The position numbers and the translations under genes are program-made. From a virus, in the IMG/VR virus record IMGVR_UViG_3300044799_000193, positions 1 through 23,297 of that record: DNA of 23,297 nucleotides, one strand, 5' to 3'. The notes beneath the pieces are model-generated. The model made no database searches and was not told the origin of the DNA. It was given only the letters and a program-made list of their open reading frames with translations. The number at the start of each line of letters is the position of its first letter. Positions within the stretch are counted from its first letter, which is position 1. Positions 1 through 8,348 of the stretch are shown here, one piece after another.

Positions 1-59
1 TCGGCGATCGCGCGGTTCTCCTCGTCAGCTTTCTGCATTAACTCTGTGAATGTGACCAT
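1..59 (-). CDS. 5' end of an unidentified gene (partial)
   Basis: Only the first 19 codons lie inside the window, reading MVTFTELMQKADEENRAIA. The ATG sits at 59-57, and an AGGAGG eight bases upstream, inside the end of the preceding gene, is a strong ribosome binding site. The preceding stop codon is one base away, so the gene continues the same operon. The visible part is polar and helical with no signal peptide. Too little is present to assign a family. Confidence 0.6.
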   Translation of the reverse strand, partial: MVTFTELMQKADEENRAIA

Positions 60-60
60 C

Positions 61-1314
61 TTAAGCCCCTCCTGTTTGCCTTAACATTGCCGCTATTGGA
101 TTATAGAATGAGGATCCCGGGGTAGTAACCAAGTTCTGATACGGCAAAGATAGATCGGTTGGCAAAGGCGTTGGTGATGCAGCCGGCAAAGAAGCCACCA
201 CACTCGCGCCTGGGAGATTATACTTTCTCTTTAACTGCTCCCAGACCGCATTATCCGATTGGATGTTCGCTCCGCTTGGGGATGTGTCAGCAAGTTCCTT
301 GAACGCCTTCGTGTATCTTGAAAGAAGGTCAACATCGGCGGCGCTTGGCGCGACATTAGGATCTGATTCCTGCGCGTCAAGTCTGGCCGCCAGCGAAGTA
401 AAAGCCGTAAAATCTTTTGCAGGATTGGATTGTTGGTGGATATGACTTCCGCCGATCAGCCTTGATACCACTTGATAGACCGGGCTATAATCCGACTTCG
501 CTTGTATCAGTTGCGGAGCCAGCGTTGCTTTCTGCGTTGATATTTCCGCTTGCTTTGCCGCTCCACCCGCCTTTGTATAAGGCAAAGTAAAATCAATCCC
601 GCCGGTTGGAGCCCCTTGCTGGCCCGGGACTGCGGCAGTCGTCGTTTCCGGCAACCCCAACTTCTTCCTCATCAGCCGGTTATACATAGCCTTGATCTCT
701 GGTGTCGCACTCCCGCTTTCAATAAGCGGTTGCAATGCGGCGATCTGCGTGTCCGGCGAGCCTGCTTCATATTCCGCCCCCTTGAGCTTGGCTTCCCGAA
801 CTGTTTTCTCGGCCTCGGTTTCAAACTCCCCAAGCCGCTGCGTTTGAGCAACATCAAAAGCCGAGCCCGATAAAATACCTTTGCCAGCCATCTCGCTCCG
901 CAAAGCTCTTGCCCTTTCCTGCTCCGCCGGTGATGTCGCTTCGCCTAAAACGCTTTCTCGAAGCGCTGAATAATACTCCGGTGAATACAATGCTGGTGTT
1001 GCTTCCTCTGCTTCTTCGGCGATAGGTGTAGCAACTGGAGTGGTTCCGACTGGAGCCGGAGCTGGAGTCGGCGCTTGTGCGGCTGCCCGAGCGGCTGCTG
1101 CCCCTGCCGTAGCCGCCGCACCATAACCAGGCGTGGGGGCGCTTACCTGTGGCGTTAAGGGAGCCATGATCGTATGCTCTGGGTAAGCAAGTTGCTGTCC
1201 TTGAACAATTAAAGGTATCCTACCCCTTGGTGGTGTTTGTCCCTGCCCATACTTTCTTGGATCATAATACTTGGACCAGTCAACGTTTTCTCCCTGCTTA
1301 ATAAGTGTTGGCAT
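61..1314 (-). CDS. Ala/Pro-rich protein of the phage tail region, function unknown
   Basis: A 417-residue protein without a signal peptide. Residues about 50-110 are a low-complexity Ala/Pro/Thr linker. Residues about 110-220 are charged and probably helical, and the remainder is Ser/Ala/Pro-rich with predicted loops. The ATG follows GGGAGG at a spacing of eight bases. It lies directly downstream of the tail hub-like gene, a place where short-tailed phages often encode internal or ejection proteins, and the helical, linker-rich composition would fit that. No catalytic motif is visible, so this role is inferred from position only. It could equally be a host-interaction protein. Confidence 0.8.
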   Translation of the reverse strand: MPTLIKQGENVDWSKYYDPRKYGQGQTPPRGRIPLIVQGQQLAYPEHTIMAPLTPQVSAPTPGYGAAATAGAAAARAAAQAPTPAPAPVGTTPVATPIAEEAEEATPALYSPEYYSALRESVLGEATSPAEQERARALRSEMAGKGILSGSAFDVAQTQRLGEFETEAEKTVREAKLKGAEYEAGSPDTQIAALQPLIESGSATPEIKAMYNRLMRKKLGLPETTTAAVPGQQGAPTGGIDFTLPYTKAGGAAKQAEISTQKATLAPQLIQAKSDYSPVYQVVSRLIGGSHIHQQSNPAKDFTAFTSLAARLDAQESDPNVAPSAADVDLLSRYTKAFKELADTSPSGANIQSDNAVWEQLKRKYNLPGASVVASLPAASPTPLPTDLSLPYQNLVTTPGSSFYNPIAAMLRQTGGA

Positions 1315-1329
1315 TTTTTTTACCTCCCT

Positions 1330-3243
1330 TTACTGCGACAAAACATCATAATAAATGTTCCCGCCTATCAATGACAGAAAATCCCCGGTATCAATATCGC
1401 TCGAATATCCAACATCCCGCAGGCGCCACCTGAAGAAATTGCAATTTGCGTTCACCGCAAAAGGGACTTTAATATAATTATTATATCCCCCAGAGGTTAA
1501 GTTGCTGGCCTCAACCGTCGTCAATTTTGAAAGCACCCCGTCTTGGTAAAAAGAAACTTCAAGCGTTGTCGTCTGCTTGGTAATGAGCGGTGCCGGGATA
1601 TGGACGAACAGGTCCATCTGATAGATCTGCTTCTTGCGCTTCAGCTCATTAAACATAATATCAGCTGACTGGATCTCCCCGACGGTATTATCCTGGCCGT
1701 AAATGTTGAAGATGGAAAGCTGGTTAGATCGGGTGAACGGCATATAGACAAGCCGCTGACTGGCGGTTGAAGTCGTGCTGGAAACCGCAATTATATTCCC
1801 GACATTGTGAGCTTTATCCTGGCCGATCCATACCTTCTTTGTCGTGTCGTAAGCAAAATGCCTTGCAACTCCCGTTCCGTTATAATCCGGCAGATAGAGA
1901 TGATAAAATCTGGTCAACGGGTCATAAACAGAACACGGGAAACGATTGTCCTGTGCAGATAAATTGTAATAATATATCATGCTCCCTATGTTTATATTGT
2001 AAGCCAATTCTTTTTTGATGGAAGCGCCAATGGAAACATCCTGGAAGCCATTGGTCATTCGAACATCGTCACCACTAAAATAGATCAAGGTGTCCTCGAC
2101 TTTTTGGATCGTCCGGTTAAAGGGGCACCCATAATTCCAGCAGTTCACTTCTTCAATTGGCGGAAGAAATGAAGCGTTATACCGATAAACCGTATAATTC
2201 GTGTCCTTAAAAGCAAACAGATAATCGCCTAATTCAGCCAAAGCTGTTCCATAAACACCATTGCCAGGAACAAAAATATGACCAGTATCGCTTCCAGTCC
2301 AAGTTTCATACGCAGCTGGCGTTACGGAGGAAAGCGCGGCGGAGCAAAATAAAGTTCCATAATTTGACAAAAAAGAATCATAAGCCCATAACCTGTCTTT
2401 CCATTCTAAAACATACGCTCCAGTAATACCAGACAACCCGGCTTCTTGGGCTGTAGTAGAACTTCCCGCCGTAGGATAAGAACCAACAGACCTTAAGGCC
2501 AAACTTACATTGCTGTTTATATGGTCAACCTCATACCAACTGTCAGAAGAACTTTTTCTTATCCAGGCTCCTTTTCCCAATTCAGTTAAAAACAATGTTC
2601 CCCCGCCAGTCACGGTGGCACTCCCGTCAAAAGTCACCGAACCAGTTAAAGATTGCGGAGCCCCGGTATCATAAATAGGGGAAGTTTCATTTGATGTGGA
2701 ATTCGTAGAATTATAAAACCATTTCCTGCAATAACTATCCGGGGAATATAAATATAAGGTAGTCAGTCCTCTATGCGCGTCAACCTGTTTCGCAAACGAA
2801 TAATGATAAGGTGTGAAACTGAAGGCAGTTGTTGTGCTTTGGCTTGTTAAAGTGTGCCAAGCATTATTCGCAATGTCCAGGGCCAACATTCTGCCATCGC
2901 TATATTCCGGGGTGCAAACAACATTCATCAAAAAAGAACTGGCTGTATTTACTTCATCATAATAGAATTGGAACAATCCCCTTGGCCTTCCGCTTCTCGG
3001 CATACTTGCCCCGTAATTGGCAACTCCCGGGATCTTCGTTATCATTCCCAGCCGATCGCTTGAAGTCCTATTGACATCAAGATAGAAATTATCGAGCTTC
3101 ACGAAGTCGTTAGGGTCAGCTGATTGAGGTTGGGAATTAAGAGAAAGTTGGCCTGCTTGATAAATAATCGGCCAGTAGCTTGCGGCATAAGCCGCAGTTA
3201 AAAAGACGCTAAAAAAAAAGATTATTGCGATCAGCTTTTTCAT
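1330..3243 (-). CDS. Tail hub/stabilisation-like protein with Sec signal peptide
   Basis: A 637-residue protein. The mature part resembles the large beta-rich tail proteins of short-tailed phages that join the head adaptor to the tail tip (P22 gp10-like or T7 tail tubular B-like). This is recognised from an early stretch about keeping a list of values, then repeated aromatic beta-strand motifs such as LEWKDRLWAYDS and ELGDYLFAFKD. Unusually, residues 1-20 form a typical Sec signal peptide: MKKL, then a Phe/Ile-rich core, then AYA before the predicted cut. The mature chain also contains many Cys, including a CWNYGC pair, which would suit disulfide bonding outside the cytoplasm. The start is ATG overlapping the TGA of the upstream 34-aa gene. 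Family assignment is moderate; the signal peptide is clear. Confidence 0.82.
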   Translation of the reverse strand: MKKLIAIIFFFSVFLTAAYAASYWPIIYQAGQLSLNSQPQSADPNDFVKLDNFYLDVNRTSSDRLGMITKIPGVANYGASMPRSGRPRGLFQFYYDEVNTASSFLMNVVCTPEYSDGRMLALDIANNAWHTLTSQSTTTAFSFTPYHYSFAKQVDAHRGLTTLYLYSPDSYCRKWFYNSTNSTSNETSPIYDTGAPQSLTGSVTFDGSATVTGGGTLFLTELGKGAWIRKSSSDSWYEVDHINSNVSLALRSVGSYPTAGSSTTAQEAGLSGITGAYVLEWKDRLWAYDSFLSNYGTLFCSAALSSVTPAAYETWTGSDTGHIFVPGNGVYGTALAELGDYLFAFKDTNYTVYRYNASFLPPIEEVNCWNYGCPFNRTIQKVEDTLIYFSGDDVRMTNGFQDVSIGASIKKELAYNINIGSMIYYYNLSAQDNRFPCSVYDPLTRFYHLYLPDYNGTGVARHFAYDTTKKVWIGQDKAHNVGNIIAVSSTTSTASQRLVYMPFTRSNQLSIFNIYGQDNTVGEIQSADIMFNELKRKKQIYQMDLFVHIPAPLITKQTTTLEVSFYQDGVLSKLTTVEASNLTSGGYNNYIKVPFAVNANCNFFRWRLRDVGYSSDIDTGDFLSLIGGNIYYDVLSQ

Positions 3244-3344
3244 TTCAATAAATTCCCCAGGAACATCATAACCCCGGCTATCGAAAGTAACGAAACTATC
3301 AAGAACATGAACATCGTTTTCAGGTCGTTGAGCTTGTTAAGCAT
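3240..3344 (-). CDS. 34-aa single-helix membrane peptide (holin-like candidate)
   Basis: A short open frame, MLNKLNDLKTMFMFLIVSLL and 14 more residues, filling the gap between two exported-protein genes. Residues about 10-31 form one hydrophobic helix flanked by charged ends (Lys/Asp before, Lys at the C-terminus). The ATG follows immediately after the TAG of the upstream gene, and its TGA overlaps the ATG of the downstream gene (ATGA), so it fits exactly into the coupled operon. The independent ribosome binding site is weak, consistent with translational coupling. Size and topology would allow a holin or a small membrane adaptor, but there is no family evidence. A similar arrangement occurs at 16219-16311. 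Confidence 0.6.
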   Translation of the reverse strand: MLNKLNDLKTMFMFLIVSLLSIAGVMMFLGNLLK

Positions 3345-3746
3345 CTAAAAGCTGCAACCAAGTCGCAATGTATTCAAGCCTTCGACTGATGCGGGAATTC
3401 CATCATCATTCCCTTCAATAAAATACCTTGCCCCGATCGAATACGTCGCCCAGAACGGCCCCGACTGCACGCCGAAGCTCCATTCACCCTCCACGCTGTG
3501 ATGGTTCAGGGAAAACGGCGAGGAACGCGGAGCGGAATACACCAGCCCGCCCTCAAATTCAGAAAGATACCAGCAAGAATTTCCAAAAAACTTCCCCGCC
3601 CACTTTGCCTGGTTGAGCTCCAGCTTCGGCAGGCGGTAGGCGTAGGAGCCGTTGATCTGCTTGGTCTGCTCCAGGTAGAGATAGCTCTCCGCGCAGCACG
3701 CCGTAGCCGCCATCAAGACCGCCAGCCCTATCAGCAACTTTTTCAT
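3345..3746 (-). CDS. Exported beta-strand protein ending in Phe (outer-membrane barrel-like)
   Basis: A 133-residue protein from the second in-frame ATG, chosen because GGAGG lies five bases upstream; a start at 3758 would add four residues and destroy this spacing. Residues 1-19 are a signal peptide (MKKLLIG, hydrophobic core, CCA before the cut). The rest alternates polar and aromatic residues in short strands, for example FGVQSGPFWATYSIGARYF, and the chain ends LGCSF. A terminal Phe after alternating hydrophobics is the usual recognition signal for outer-membrane barrels. About six strands would fit, so it could be a very small or multimeric barrel. It lies between tail-fibre and tail-hub genes. 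The role is unknown; phage outer-membrane proteins can block receptors or help lysis, but this is speculation here. Confidence 0.8.
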   Translation of the reverse strand: MKKLLIGLAVLMAATACCAESYLYLEQTKQINGSYAYRLPKLELNQAKWAGKFFGNSCWYLSEFEGGLVYSAPRSSPFSLNHHSVEGEWSFGVQSGPFWATYSIGARYFIEGNDDGIPASVEGLNTLRLGCSF

Positions 3747-3763
3747 CTTATCCTCCATATTAG

Positions 3764-4975
3764 TTAGTTAAGGACATATTGGAAAATCCCAAGCCAACTT
3801 GAGTTACCAACATCGGTGGCACTATACGTAAGGGTGGCGGTTGTCGCCGCCGACATATAGATACCCCCTTGTTGAGCATAATCTATATCTGCCGCCGCCC
3901 CCCCACCCGTGGGCGTTGCCGCACAAGCAATAGGCAGGGTAAAGGTTAGGTTGGTAGCGGTGGGTGTCGCCGCCGTCGGGTCAATTGCCGCCCTAAAACT
4001 GCAAGTTACCACATTTCCCACCCTTAACCAGCACATAGCGTAAGCCGTGCTTGCCGCCACATTGGTCGTATTCGTCAGCGTCGGCGTATAAACCCCACTC
4101 GATACATTAAGTTCGGGGATAAACACATTGGTATTAGCGTCTTTCACCGCAAACTTCTTGGCTGAACGGGCGTAGATGCCCTTGACTACATCATCAAGGT
4201 TAGTTGGTAATACCCCTTTTTTGAAGGAGCATTCGTCGTAGCGAGTTCCGGCTTCGGGGAGATTATTTGCCCCGTTAGAACCACCTAACTGGAACTTACT
4301 CTGTGTGGTTCCCATAGTGCCATCCGCACCCGTCGCTGCTAAGGCACCATTCAAGTATAGTTTTGTGACTACACCAACCTCACGGGCAAATACTATGTGA
4401 TACCAGCCGACAGTAGAGAGAGTGACGGCTCCAGTATCTAAATCTGTAGCAAGGTCAAGAGAACCCTTCAATAACCCACCTGTAGAGAGGGTAACCCGCC
4501 AACCATGATTGGACGCGCCAGTATTCGAGAAAATGTCAACCTGTGCCGCAGGAGTCACATCGGGTATATATACCCACCCACCAACCAGGAAATCGTCAGT
4601 ATCTGCGGTATTTGCCACATCGAATACTATATCTGTGCTTTGGAGATAACCACCAGTTGCTATGGCGTTATACTTTGAGTTTCCCAGCACATCATTAGCC
4701 GCAGTCAACTTTTGAGCCATAATGGTCAGGTCTTTTGATGTGCCAAACTTTGTCCCGGCATAGGCGCTTTCGGATGCCGTATTGGTCACGCTGTCCATGT
4801 TCCAGCCGTAGAGCGTGGTGGCGTTAGGGAAATCCCCGGCCAAGAGTTGCAGGTTACTTAAATAAACCGTGCTGCCCTTTATGTATTCATCTTTCCCCTG
4901 GCCCAGATCAACCGAAGCAAGCGCCGACCCGACCAACAGACCAAGAACAAGAATCCCCAATAATAATCTTTTCAT
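3764..4975 (-). CDS. LamG-domain tail fibre/receptor-binding-like protein with signal peptide
   Basis: A 403-residue protein. Residues 1-20 are a Sec signal peptide (MKRLLLG, Leu/Val core, ALA before the cut). Residues about 115-265 look like a laminin-G/concanavalin jellyroll: strands such as FLVGGWVYIPD, GWYHIVFAREV and KLYLNGALAATG are typical. Residues about 290-403 resemble the beta-rich end domains of phage tail fibres (strand motif WLRVGNVVTCSF followed by a TNLTFTLP strand). The start follows AGGAGG at a spacing of eight bases. These domains usually bind glycans or surface proteins. Together with the neighbouring fibre gene this suggests host recognition, but the signal peptide means export from the producing cell is expected, which is atypical for a fibre. 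Confidence 0.85.
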   Translation of the reverse strand: MKRLLLGILVLGLLVGSALASVDLGQGKDEYIKGSTVYLSNLQLLAGDFPNATTLYGWNMDSVTNTASESAYAGTKFGTSKDLTIMAQKLTAANDVLGNSKYNAIATGGYLQSTDIVFDVANTADTDDFLVGGWVYIPDVTPAAQVDIFSNTGASNHGWRVTLSTGGLLKGSLDLATDLDTGAVTLSTVGWYHIVFAREVGVVTKLYLNGALAATGADGTMGTTQSKFQLGGSNGANNLPEAGTRYDECSFKKGVLPTNLDDVVKGIYARSAKKFAVKDANTNVFIPELNVSSGVYTPTLTNTTNVAASTAYAMCWLRVGNVVTCSFRAAIDPTAATPTATNLTFTLPIACAATPTGGGAAADIDYAQQGGIYMSAATTATLTYSATDVGNSSWLGIFQYVLN

Positions 4976-4988
4976 TTTCTGCTACCTC

Positions 4989-6101
4989 CTAATTTGATGA
5001 TCGCGCGAGTTCGACCCATTTGCTGCCGTTATATAACAATCCAATCGTGTCATTCTGTCCTAAAGTGAAATCCTGGTCCCCGGCCAAGACCAAACCAGAA
5101 TTTGCTATGCTTGCTTCGTCCCGGATTGTAAGGGTGTTCGCGTCGCTGGTCCCGATCAGCGTCACGATCTGCCCAGCTGTCCCAGCTACAATTTCAGGCG
5201 TCGAGTTCAATGTTATCGCTTGGCCATTCCCGCTAACCTGCATAATCCCTGCGGTAACTGTAATGGCGTCAGCCGTCACCAGAAATGTCGTAGCCGATGG
5301 GGTTAAACATAAAGTTTTACCTACGGTCAATTTACCGTTTGTTGTCAATGCCGGGACCAACAGGGAAGTTGCGTCAGTCGTTATTGTCGCTTGCCTCGCG
5401 TCATCAATATAAATATCGATTTGATTATTCCCTTCCGCCGCTTTGCGATGAACCGTGAACTTTTTGCCAGGGCTGGTGTCCCCGGTATTGGTCAAGCCAA
5501 AACACGCCACATCCCCCTTGATGTCGGCCTGCAGGTTGAGCTCCCCGGGCGCCGATCCGTTGGTCCTGATATATCCGTTCCCGCTCGAGTTGTAGATGTC
5601 CGTCGAATTGCCGTCTGTTTCGTCGTTGCATTTGAGTTGTCCATTCCCGGCTGTCACATCCGCCCCTTTGATGACAAGGATCCCCGAAGCGTTAGAAGCT
5701 GTATTCCAAAAGGTAAATGGCTGCAACGACTGATCGGTTGTAAATGTAATCCCGCCAGCAGCTTCAGGCGAGATTGTCATGGCCGGATCCCCCGCTTGTG
5801 TCCCCATCATAAACATTATTTTACCGGCATCGGCAGCCGCAGTTCCCAAGCTTATATTCGTTCCGCTAAAGGCCCCTGCCGTTGCCGTGTTTGTTATTGT
5901 CAAACTTTCGCCGGTAATCCTGCCGGTGCAATTCAAAACTGGCAAGTTAAGCGTTCCAGTCATCGTATCGCCAACCTTCTTGACATAGGCGGTAGTAAGC
6001 GTATTTATTGTTTGCCCACCCGTCTGCGCGGCATATACAAACCCGGCTATCGACGCTAAAACAGCCGAAACAATGAATAAAATAACTATTTTTTTGTTCA
6101 T
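4989..6101 (-). CDS. Phage tail fibre-like protein with signal peptide
   Basis: A 370-residue protein. Residues 1-24 form a signal peptide (MNKKIVI, hydrophobic core, VYA before the cut). Residues 39-54 read YVKKVGDTMTGTLNLP, the motif repeatedly found in tail-fibre shafts of tailed phages. The rest is a long Thr/Gly/Ala-rich beta-strand series, and the C-terminal part (TIGLLYNGSKWVELARSS) matches the usual tip of such beta-helical fibres. The ATG follows GGGAGG at a spacing of five bases. It lies between a small exported beta protein and the LamG fibre, so three adjacent surface-type genes share the same export signal. The fibre motif makes virion function likely; the signal peptide is the odd feature. 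Confidence 0.88.
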   Translation of the reverse strand: MNKKIVILFIVSAVLASIAGFVYAAQTGGQTINTLTTAYVKKVGDTMTGTLNLPVLNCTGRITGESLTITNTATAGAFSGTNISLGTAAADAGKIMFMMGTQAGDPAMTISPEAAGGITFTTDQSLQPFTFWNTASNASGILVIKGADVTAGNGQLKCNDETDGNSTDIYNSSGNGYIRTNGSAPGELNLQADIKGDVACFGLTNTGDTSPGKKFTVHRKAAEGNNQIDIYIDDARQATITTDATSLLVPALTTNGKLTVGKTLCLTPSATTFLVTADAITVTAGIMQVSGNGQAITLNSTPEIVAGTAGQIVTLIGTSDANTLTIRDEASIANSGLVLAGDQDFTLGQNDTIGLLYNGSKWVELARSSN

Positions 6102-6114
6102 TTAAGCCTCCCTA

Positions 6115-6483
6115 TTATCTGTGATTATGCAAAACTTCGACCGTTACCATATTCGTCTTGGAATAAAAATACAATATCTTGCTTGCAGGCATAGGCGTCG
6201 GCAGGTGATCCCAAAGACATTGATCTTGGCCGATCGTCCAAAATGCCTCGGTGGTCGTGCCATCCTTTACCATTCGAATATCTCCGCCTTTTGCCTGGAC
6301 ATTTATGGATACCGTCGGATCGGCAAGGGTCACGGTATAAACCGTTTCCGCTGTCCGCAAAGTTGTATTGTAAATCACCCAGTCCTTTGACAAAGGCCAC
6401 TCTCCACTCATCCTTTCGGCATCTGCCAAAACTCCCGTTGCCACCAAAGCCAAAACCATTAAACCGATCAATGCTTTTCTCAT
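6115..6483 (-). CDS. Small exported beta-sandwich-like protein, function unknown
   Basis: A 122-residue protein with a signal peptide at residues 1-20 (MRKALIG, hydrophobic core, VLA before the cut at Asp). The mature part is about 100 residues of likely beta strands, including ETVYTVTLADPTVSINVQAK and ILYFYSKTNMVTVEVLHNH. Similar compact beta proteins in phage tail clusters are often small decoration or spike-like parts, which would suit its position between the head-tail adaptor and the fibre gene. The start follows GGGAGG. No enzyme motif is seen. Function is inferred from context only. Confidence 0.8.
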   Translation of the reverse strand: MRKALIGLMVLALVATGVLADAERMSGEWPLSKDWVIYNTTLRTAETVYTVTLADPTVSINVQAKGGDIRMVKDGTTTEAFWTIGQDQCLWDHLPTPMPASKILYFYSKTNMVTVEVLHNHR

Positions 6484-6497
6484 CTTAATTCCTCCCT

Positions 6498-7655
6498 TTA
6501 TTCCCGATAACTTAATTTGTCGCCGTAAGCCATTATCCTTGGTATGTTGTCCCTCCCGCCGGTAAATCGGCTCCTGCTCGACTTCTCACTGCTGTTAAAG
6601 GCGGACAGTTCCGCCCAAAGTGCGCTGGCTTGACTTTCATAAATCGCCGCCCTCTTTTCATCCCGGGGCTTGTAAAACTCCGCCAGGGCTTGATAGACAA
6701 GCCCATCTTCATAGTCGGCGTCAATCTCTTGCTCGTAATCGGCATCGTTCACGAACAGTGAACTATCCCGCAAGCCAGTCACAAGGAAATTGTAATTAAC
6801 CAGCGGCGCCGGGCCAAAGGTGATCCGCAACTCCCGCTTGGTAAGATAGAAGGTATCGGTCGCCACCTGCCCGGTGATAGGTGTTTCCAGGGTAAGGGTT
6901 GTGCTGGGAGCGTCGTAAGACTTAACTTTACTGCTTGCCGATCTCGTTGTGTTATAAACATACCAGTCCTTGTAATAATCCTGTATGGCCGCGCTGGTCA
7001 AGGTTGATTCAATGATCGCCGTCGTGCTGGTCGAGGTATCAGCCGCATAGGTCGTCGAAACCGGCTCCCGCGTCAATAATTCATCAAACAACGCCCAGCA
7101 CCAAGGTTCCCCGCTTGCCATCAGCGGATCAGGATACCGGGAATTGATGAACGATAAAGATTTTCTATCAAGTTCGCGACTTGTTCCTGACCGCCGGATG
7201 TCCACGATCTCACCTATCGTTGGCGGGATGGCATAAATGTCCTGGTAAATCTTATAGGAAGCAGCTGATTGAGCCGTGCCCGTATATGGCCGGTCGATTT
7301 CAAGATGGGTCGTATCGGTGAACTTGATGATCTGGTAGCTGTTCGTATCGCTGCCAATTTGTATTTTGCGTCCAGCCATCGCCGCTGTAAAGGTTGTTCC
7401 CGAGCCGGTCACGGTCGTATCAGATACCGCGATTGTCACCGTTCCTGTTGCGTAAGAAGCCAACGTTTCGATGTTCTTTACAACGGTCAGTATCTCAAAG
7501 TTACACTTGCGCACCGCCGCCGCTTTCGCACGGTTGAGATAAGAAAGAAGCTGCGCCCGAAGGGTCGTATCCGAAAACGATGTTATACTGTAATCGGTGA
7601 TTACGCCAGCCTCAAACGCTATATCACGCAGCAGCTCAAAACATGTTCGCCTCAC
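6498..7655 (-). CDS. Head-tail adaptor/connector-like protein
   Basis: A 385-residue protein without a signal peptide. Residues about 70-140 form a beta domain with a pattern common in phage adaptor proteins (GTVTIAVSDTTVTGSGTTFT, then AMAGRKIQIG and RPYTGTAQSAASYKIYQD). The next part begins AIPPTIGEIVDIRRSG and leads to a conserved-looking stretch around SGEPWCWALFD. The C-terminal part is helical and acidic (YEQEIDADYEDGLVYQALAEFY). The domain order and place between capsid and tail genes point to the connector that joins the portal ring to the tail. It differs from its downstream neighbours in lacking an export signal. It begins one base after the HNH-gene stop (TGA). Confidence 0.78.
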   Translation of the reverse strand: MRRTCFELLRDIAFEAGVITDYSITSFSDTTLRAQLLSYLNRAKAAAVRKCNFEILTVVKNIETLASYATGTVTIAVSDTTVTGSGTTFTAAMAGRKIQIGSDTNSYQIIKFTDTTHLEIDRPYTGTAQSAASYKIYQDIYAIPPTIGEIVDIRRSGTSRELDRKSLSFINSRYPDPLMASGEPWCWALFDELLTREPVSTTYAADTSTSTTAIIESTLTSAAIQDYYKDWYVYNTTRSASSKVKSYDAPSTTLTLETPITGQVATDTFYLTKRELRITFGPAPLVNYNFLVTGLRDSSLFVNDADYEQEIDADYEDGLVYQALAEFYKPRDEKRAAIYESQASALWAELSAFNSSEKSSRSRFTGGRDNIPRIMAYGDKLSYRE

Positions 7656-8084
7656 CTAACTAATCCCCCTTTTTTCCTTGTGAAGCTCACAATGATGAAT
7701 ATGGCAAAGCCATCTAACCTCTAAAGCATTAAGATAATTATCATGATGGGCCTCTACCTTGTTATTACCACACACTTCGCAACGACCTCTCACTAATCTT
7801 CCAGTTGCAATTGCATAGTTCGCAAGATAATGTGCATGAGTCTTAATTTTATTTTGATTCCTGTATTTTTCGCAACTCTTTCTCATTTTGTCTTTATTAT
7901 CTTCCGCCCATTTCTTCCTGATATTTTTATGGGTTGTTGCATAATGCCTACTTTGTTCTCGTTTTTTATCTATGTCCCTGCGATACCGCATCCTTCCTGT
8001 CTTTTTCATTTTTTCACGGTTCTCGGCATAATAAGCGCGTTCATATTGGCGTTTATTCTCTCTTTCTTTTTGCGTCAACGTCAT
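7656..8084 (-). CDS. HNH-type homing endonuclease-like protein
   Basis: A 142-residue protein. The first 80 residues are highly basic and charged, with repeated R/K-Y pairs (RAYYAENREK, RMRYRRDIDK) that resemble DNA-binding modules. Residues about 98-135 carry a zinc-binding HNH-like core: C102-x2-C105, then H113-H114-D115, then C127, H130-H131 and H135. This matches the small phage HNH proteins in which GRLVRxxxCEVCG is followed by AHHDxY and RWLCxxHHxELH. Such genes are often mobile and interrupt morphogenesis operons. It is inserted between the adaptor and small charged genes. It could instead have a packaging role, since some phage HNH proteins work with terminase, but it is far from the terminase gene here. 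Confidence 0.85.
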   Translation of the reverse strand: MTLTQKERENKRQYERAYYAENREKMKKTGRMRYRRDIDKKREQSRHYATTHKNIRKKWAEDNKDKMRKSCEKYRNQNKIKTHAHYLANYAIATGRLVRGRCEVCGNNKVEAHHDNYLNALEVRWLCHIHHCELHKEKRGIS

Positions 8085-8087
8085 AAA

Positions 8088-8348
8088 TTATTTCCTCTTT
8101 TTATATTTCCTTTTGGGCTTGTCATTTTTCGGTTGTTCTTTCTTCGGTTCTTCGGCCACCAATGTTTCCACCTTCGGCTCCGCTTTTACCGGCACTTTCA
8201 TCTTTGCTTCCGTTTCTTTTATCTGTTTCCTGATAGGATCTAAATGCCGGGGCGAAAAACAACTGACGCCTGGATACAGCATCCGCGCCATCGCAATAAC
8301 CTTGTTCTCGAACTCGATCACTTTCGGGTCGGGATTTGTTTCGATCAT
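8088..8348 (-). CDS. Small protein with Lys-rich tail, function unknown
   Basis: An 86-residue protein. Residues 1-50 look folded, with the stretch MARMLYPGVSCFSPRHLDPIR; residues 50-86 are a disordered Pro/Lys/Glu-rich tail ending in KRKYKKRK, strongly basic. The ATG overlaps the upstream TGA by four bases (ATGA), so the two genes are co-translated. A basic tail could contact nucleic acid or an acidic partner. No family recognised. Confidence 0.7.
   Translation of the reverse strand: MIETNPDPKVIEFENKVIAMARMLYPGVSCFSPRHLDPIRKQIKETEAKMKVPVKAEPKVETLVAEEPKKEQPKNDKPKRKYKKRK

Noticed and set aside
5391-6059. A 222-codon plus-strand open frame.
   Set aside because: It is antisense to the tail-fibre gene, has no ribosome binding site or domain pattern, and its composition reflects the opposite strand.
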